DNA from: CAYLWN01 sp964387625 | Lineage (GTDB): Bacteria > Patescibacteriota > Microgenomatia > UBA10105 | NCBI GenBank assembly: GCA_964387625.1 | Contig: CAYLWN010000047.1 | Coordinates: 1-5,787 of the forward strand | Direction: 5' to 3' | Length of the DNA: 5,787 nt | Part shown: positions 4,820 to 5,787 of the stretch, piece by piece | Position numbering within the stretch: position 1 is the stretch's first letter | Layout of the letters: every line of letters begins with the position of its first letter | Position numbers and translations under genes: made by a program | The notes under the pieces: model-generated | Seen by the model: the letters and a program-made list of their open reading frames with translations, nothing else | The model's database searches: none | What the model was told of the DNA's origin: nothing

Positions 4820-5787
4820 TTATTTATTCCGATTTTGAATAAAATTAACCAATTCAAGTAAGGTATTTTTATGTGTTTGGGTAATAGATAACTTCGAAAT
4901 CAAATCATGAATTTCTGTTTCAATTTTTTGAGTAATTTTTGCAATGTGTTTGTCAATTGAGAGGCTGATAGTCAAATTTTTCACGTATTCAATTTCTTGT
5001 GCTGTAACGTTAATTTTTCCAAAAATTTCTTTTAATAGTTTAAGTTCATCAGAAGAGGAATTTTTAAATAAATAATAGTAATAAAGAGTTTTATTTGCCC
5101 GGGAAATATCCGTACCAATTGGTTTTCCGGTGACAGGCGTGCCAAACAATCCTAATTCGTCATCTTTTATTTGAAATAAAATCCCTAAATTTTCTCCCAA
5201 TTTTTCTAAAATGGATAAGGTTTGCTGATTTTGATAAGTTATAATTGCACCTAACATAAGCGGCATCGAGCAAGTGTATCTACCGGTTTTGGTACGGTAT
5301 AAATCCAGAATTTCTGTTTCAGTTGGTGAAGTATTTATTAGGCTAAAATATACATCCTGCATTTCAGCTAAATATACATTCTCTATTTCTTTGGAAATAA
5401 GGTTGATTATCTGTTGTTTAATTTCAGGAGTAGCATTAATAATGTTTAATAGTTCAAAACATAAGGCAGAGCAAATACTTCCGCTACAAATTCCCAGAGC
5501 ATCACCAAATTGATTGGGATATGTCACTTGTTTTGTTAATCCGAAAGATTTGTATTGCTGATGAAAGGAAGGTTGTCCGCGGCGAAATAAATCGTTATCG
5601 ATAATATCATCATGGATTAATATTCCAGAATTTATCAGTTCTATTGAAGAAGCAATAATTAGTCCGTTATTTGAAGTTTGATTTTGAAAAATATTCTCCG
5701 CAAATAAAACCAAAGATCCACGGATCATTTTGCCGTTTCGTAAATAGGGGATCAACCGTTTGATAAAATCCGGTCCCCAGGAATTGA
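4820..5787 (-). CDS. Polyprenyl (probably geranylgeranyl-type) diphosphate synthase, N-terminus outside window
   Basis: A trans-isoprenyl diphosphate synthase that adds isopentenyl diphosphate to an allylic primer. The reading frame stays open to the window edge (…NSWGPDFIKRLIPYLRNGKMIRG), so the true start is off-window; the TTG at 5753-5755 is not the start because family-conserved sequence continues upstream of it. About 321 residues are visible and roughly 20-40 are likely missing. Motifs in order: NGKMIRG (the GKxxRP region, with Gly for Pro), first aspartate-rich motif HDDIID with RRG after it (D codons about 5597-5611), KTGRYT, second aspartate-rich region QIKDDELGLFG (about 5150-5164), then VTGKPIGTDI and NKTL. 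The second motif is DDxxG rather than DDxxD, as in actinobacterial geranylgeranyl-type enzymes. A small residue (Gly) lies five places before the first motif, which tends to permit longer products. Chain length cannot be fixed from sequence alone. It converges on comF across R3 and ends with TAA. Confidence 0.92.
   Translation of the reverse strand, partial: NSWGPDFIKRLIPYLRNGKMIRGSLVLFAENIFQNQTSNNGLIIASSIELINSGILIHDDIIDNDLFRRGQPSFHQQYKSFGLTKQVTYPNQFGDALGICSGSICSALCFELLNIINATPEIKQQIINLISKEIENVYLAEMQDVYFSLINTSPTETEILDLYRTKTGRYTCSMPLMLGAIITYQNQQTLSILEKLGENLGILFQIKDDELGLFGTPVTGKPIGTDISRANKTLYYYYLFKNSSSDELKLLKEIFGKINVTAQEIEYVKNLTISLSIDKHIAKITQKIETEIHDLISKLSITQTHKNTLLELVNFIQNRNK

Noticed and set aside
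5274..5513. A 79-codon + strand frame
   Set aside because: It is antisense to the conserved core of the prenyl synthase.
5753..5755. TTG as start of the prenyl synthase
   Set aside because: The frame is open upstream to the window edge and contains family-like sequence, so the start lies outside the window.

Overview
This AT-rich window reads like a bacterial chromosome segment, most likely from the Candidate Phyla Radiation (Patescibacteria). The inference rests on the short A/T-rich gene leaders without a Shine-Dalgarno sequence, the style of the bacterial PH-domain and small membrane proteins, and the palindromic intergenic repeats. No ribosomal or other phylogenetic marker is present, so the placement is not proven. 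All six protein genes read cleanly in the standard code: five stop with TAA, one with TAG, and none has an in-frame TGA.

Layout. (1) 25-123 is a nested palindromic repeat (R1). (2) 132-2782 is a tight three-gene + strand cluster of membrane proteins: a bacterial PH-domain protein, a 79-residue protein with two membrane segments, and a 573-residue single-pass protein with a possible degenerate PP2C-like N-terminus and a beta-propeller-like C-terminus. (3) 2784-2867 is an inverted pair of four-heptamer arrays. (4) 2876-3910 is a trans-translation locus: smpB, a second palindromic repeat (R2), a promoter, and a complete one-piece tmRNA with acceptor stem, H2, H5 and four pseudoknots. (5) 3911-4027 is an AT-rich gap with a 14-bp direct repeat and a strong hairpin. 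(6) 4028-4714 is a comF-type phosphoribosyltransferase. (7) 4721-4811 is a third palindromic repeat (R3) between convergent genes. (8) 4820 to the window end, on the - strand, is a polyprenyl diphosphate synthase whose N-terminus lies outside the window.

How the genes work together. SmpB and tmRNA form the ribosome-rescue machinery: SmpB delivers alanyl-tmRNA to stalled ribosomes and the tmRNA encodes the degradation tag. The three upstream genes are probably cotranscribed and look like an undescribed envelope-associated module. ComF and the prenyl synthase face each other and share only the R3 spacer.

The main points for a second look are: the tmRNA has a five-nucleotide T-loop and a shortened D-region; its tag is predicted to be 29 residues long and ends ALNA; the intergenic repeats contain mini-palindromes flanked by GAA (or TTC) triplets, and removing these in R1 restores a 20-bp terminal inverted repeat; a heptad-periodic hairpin precedes smpB; and the three-gene membrane cluster has no known function.
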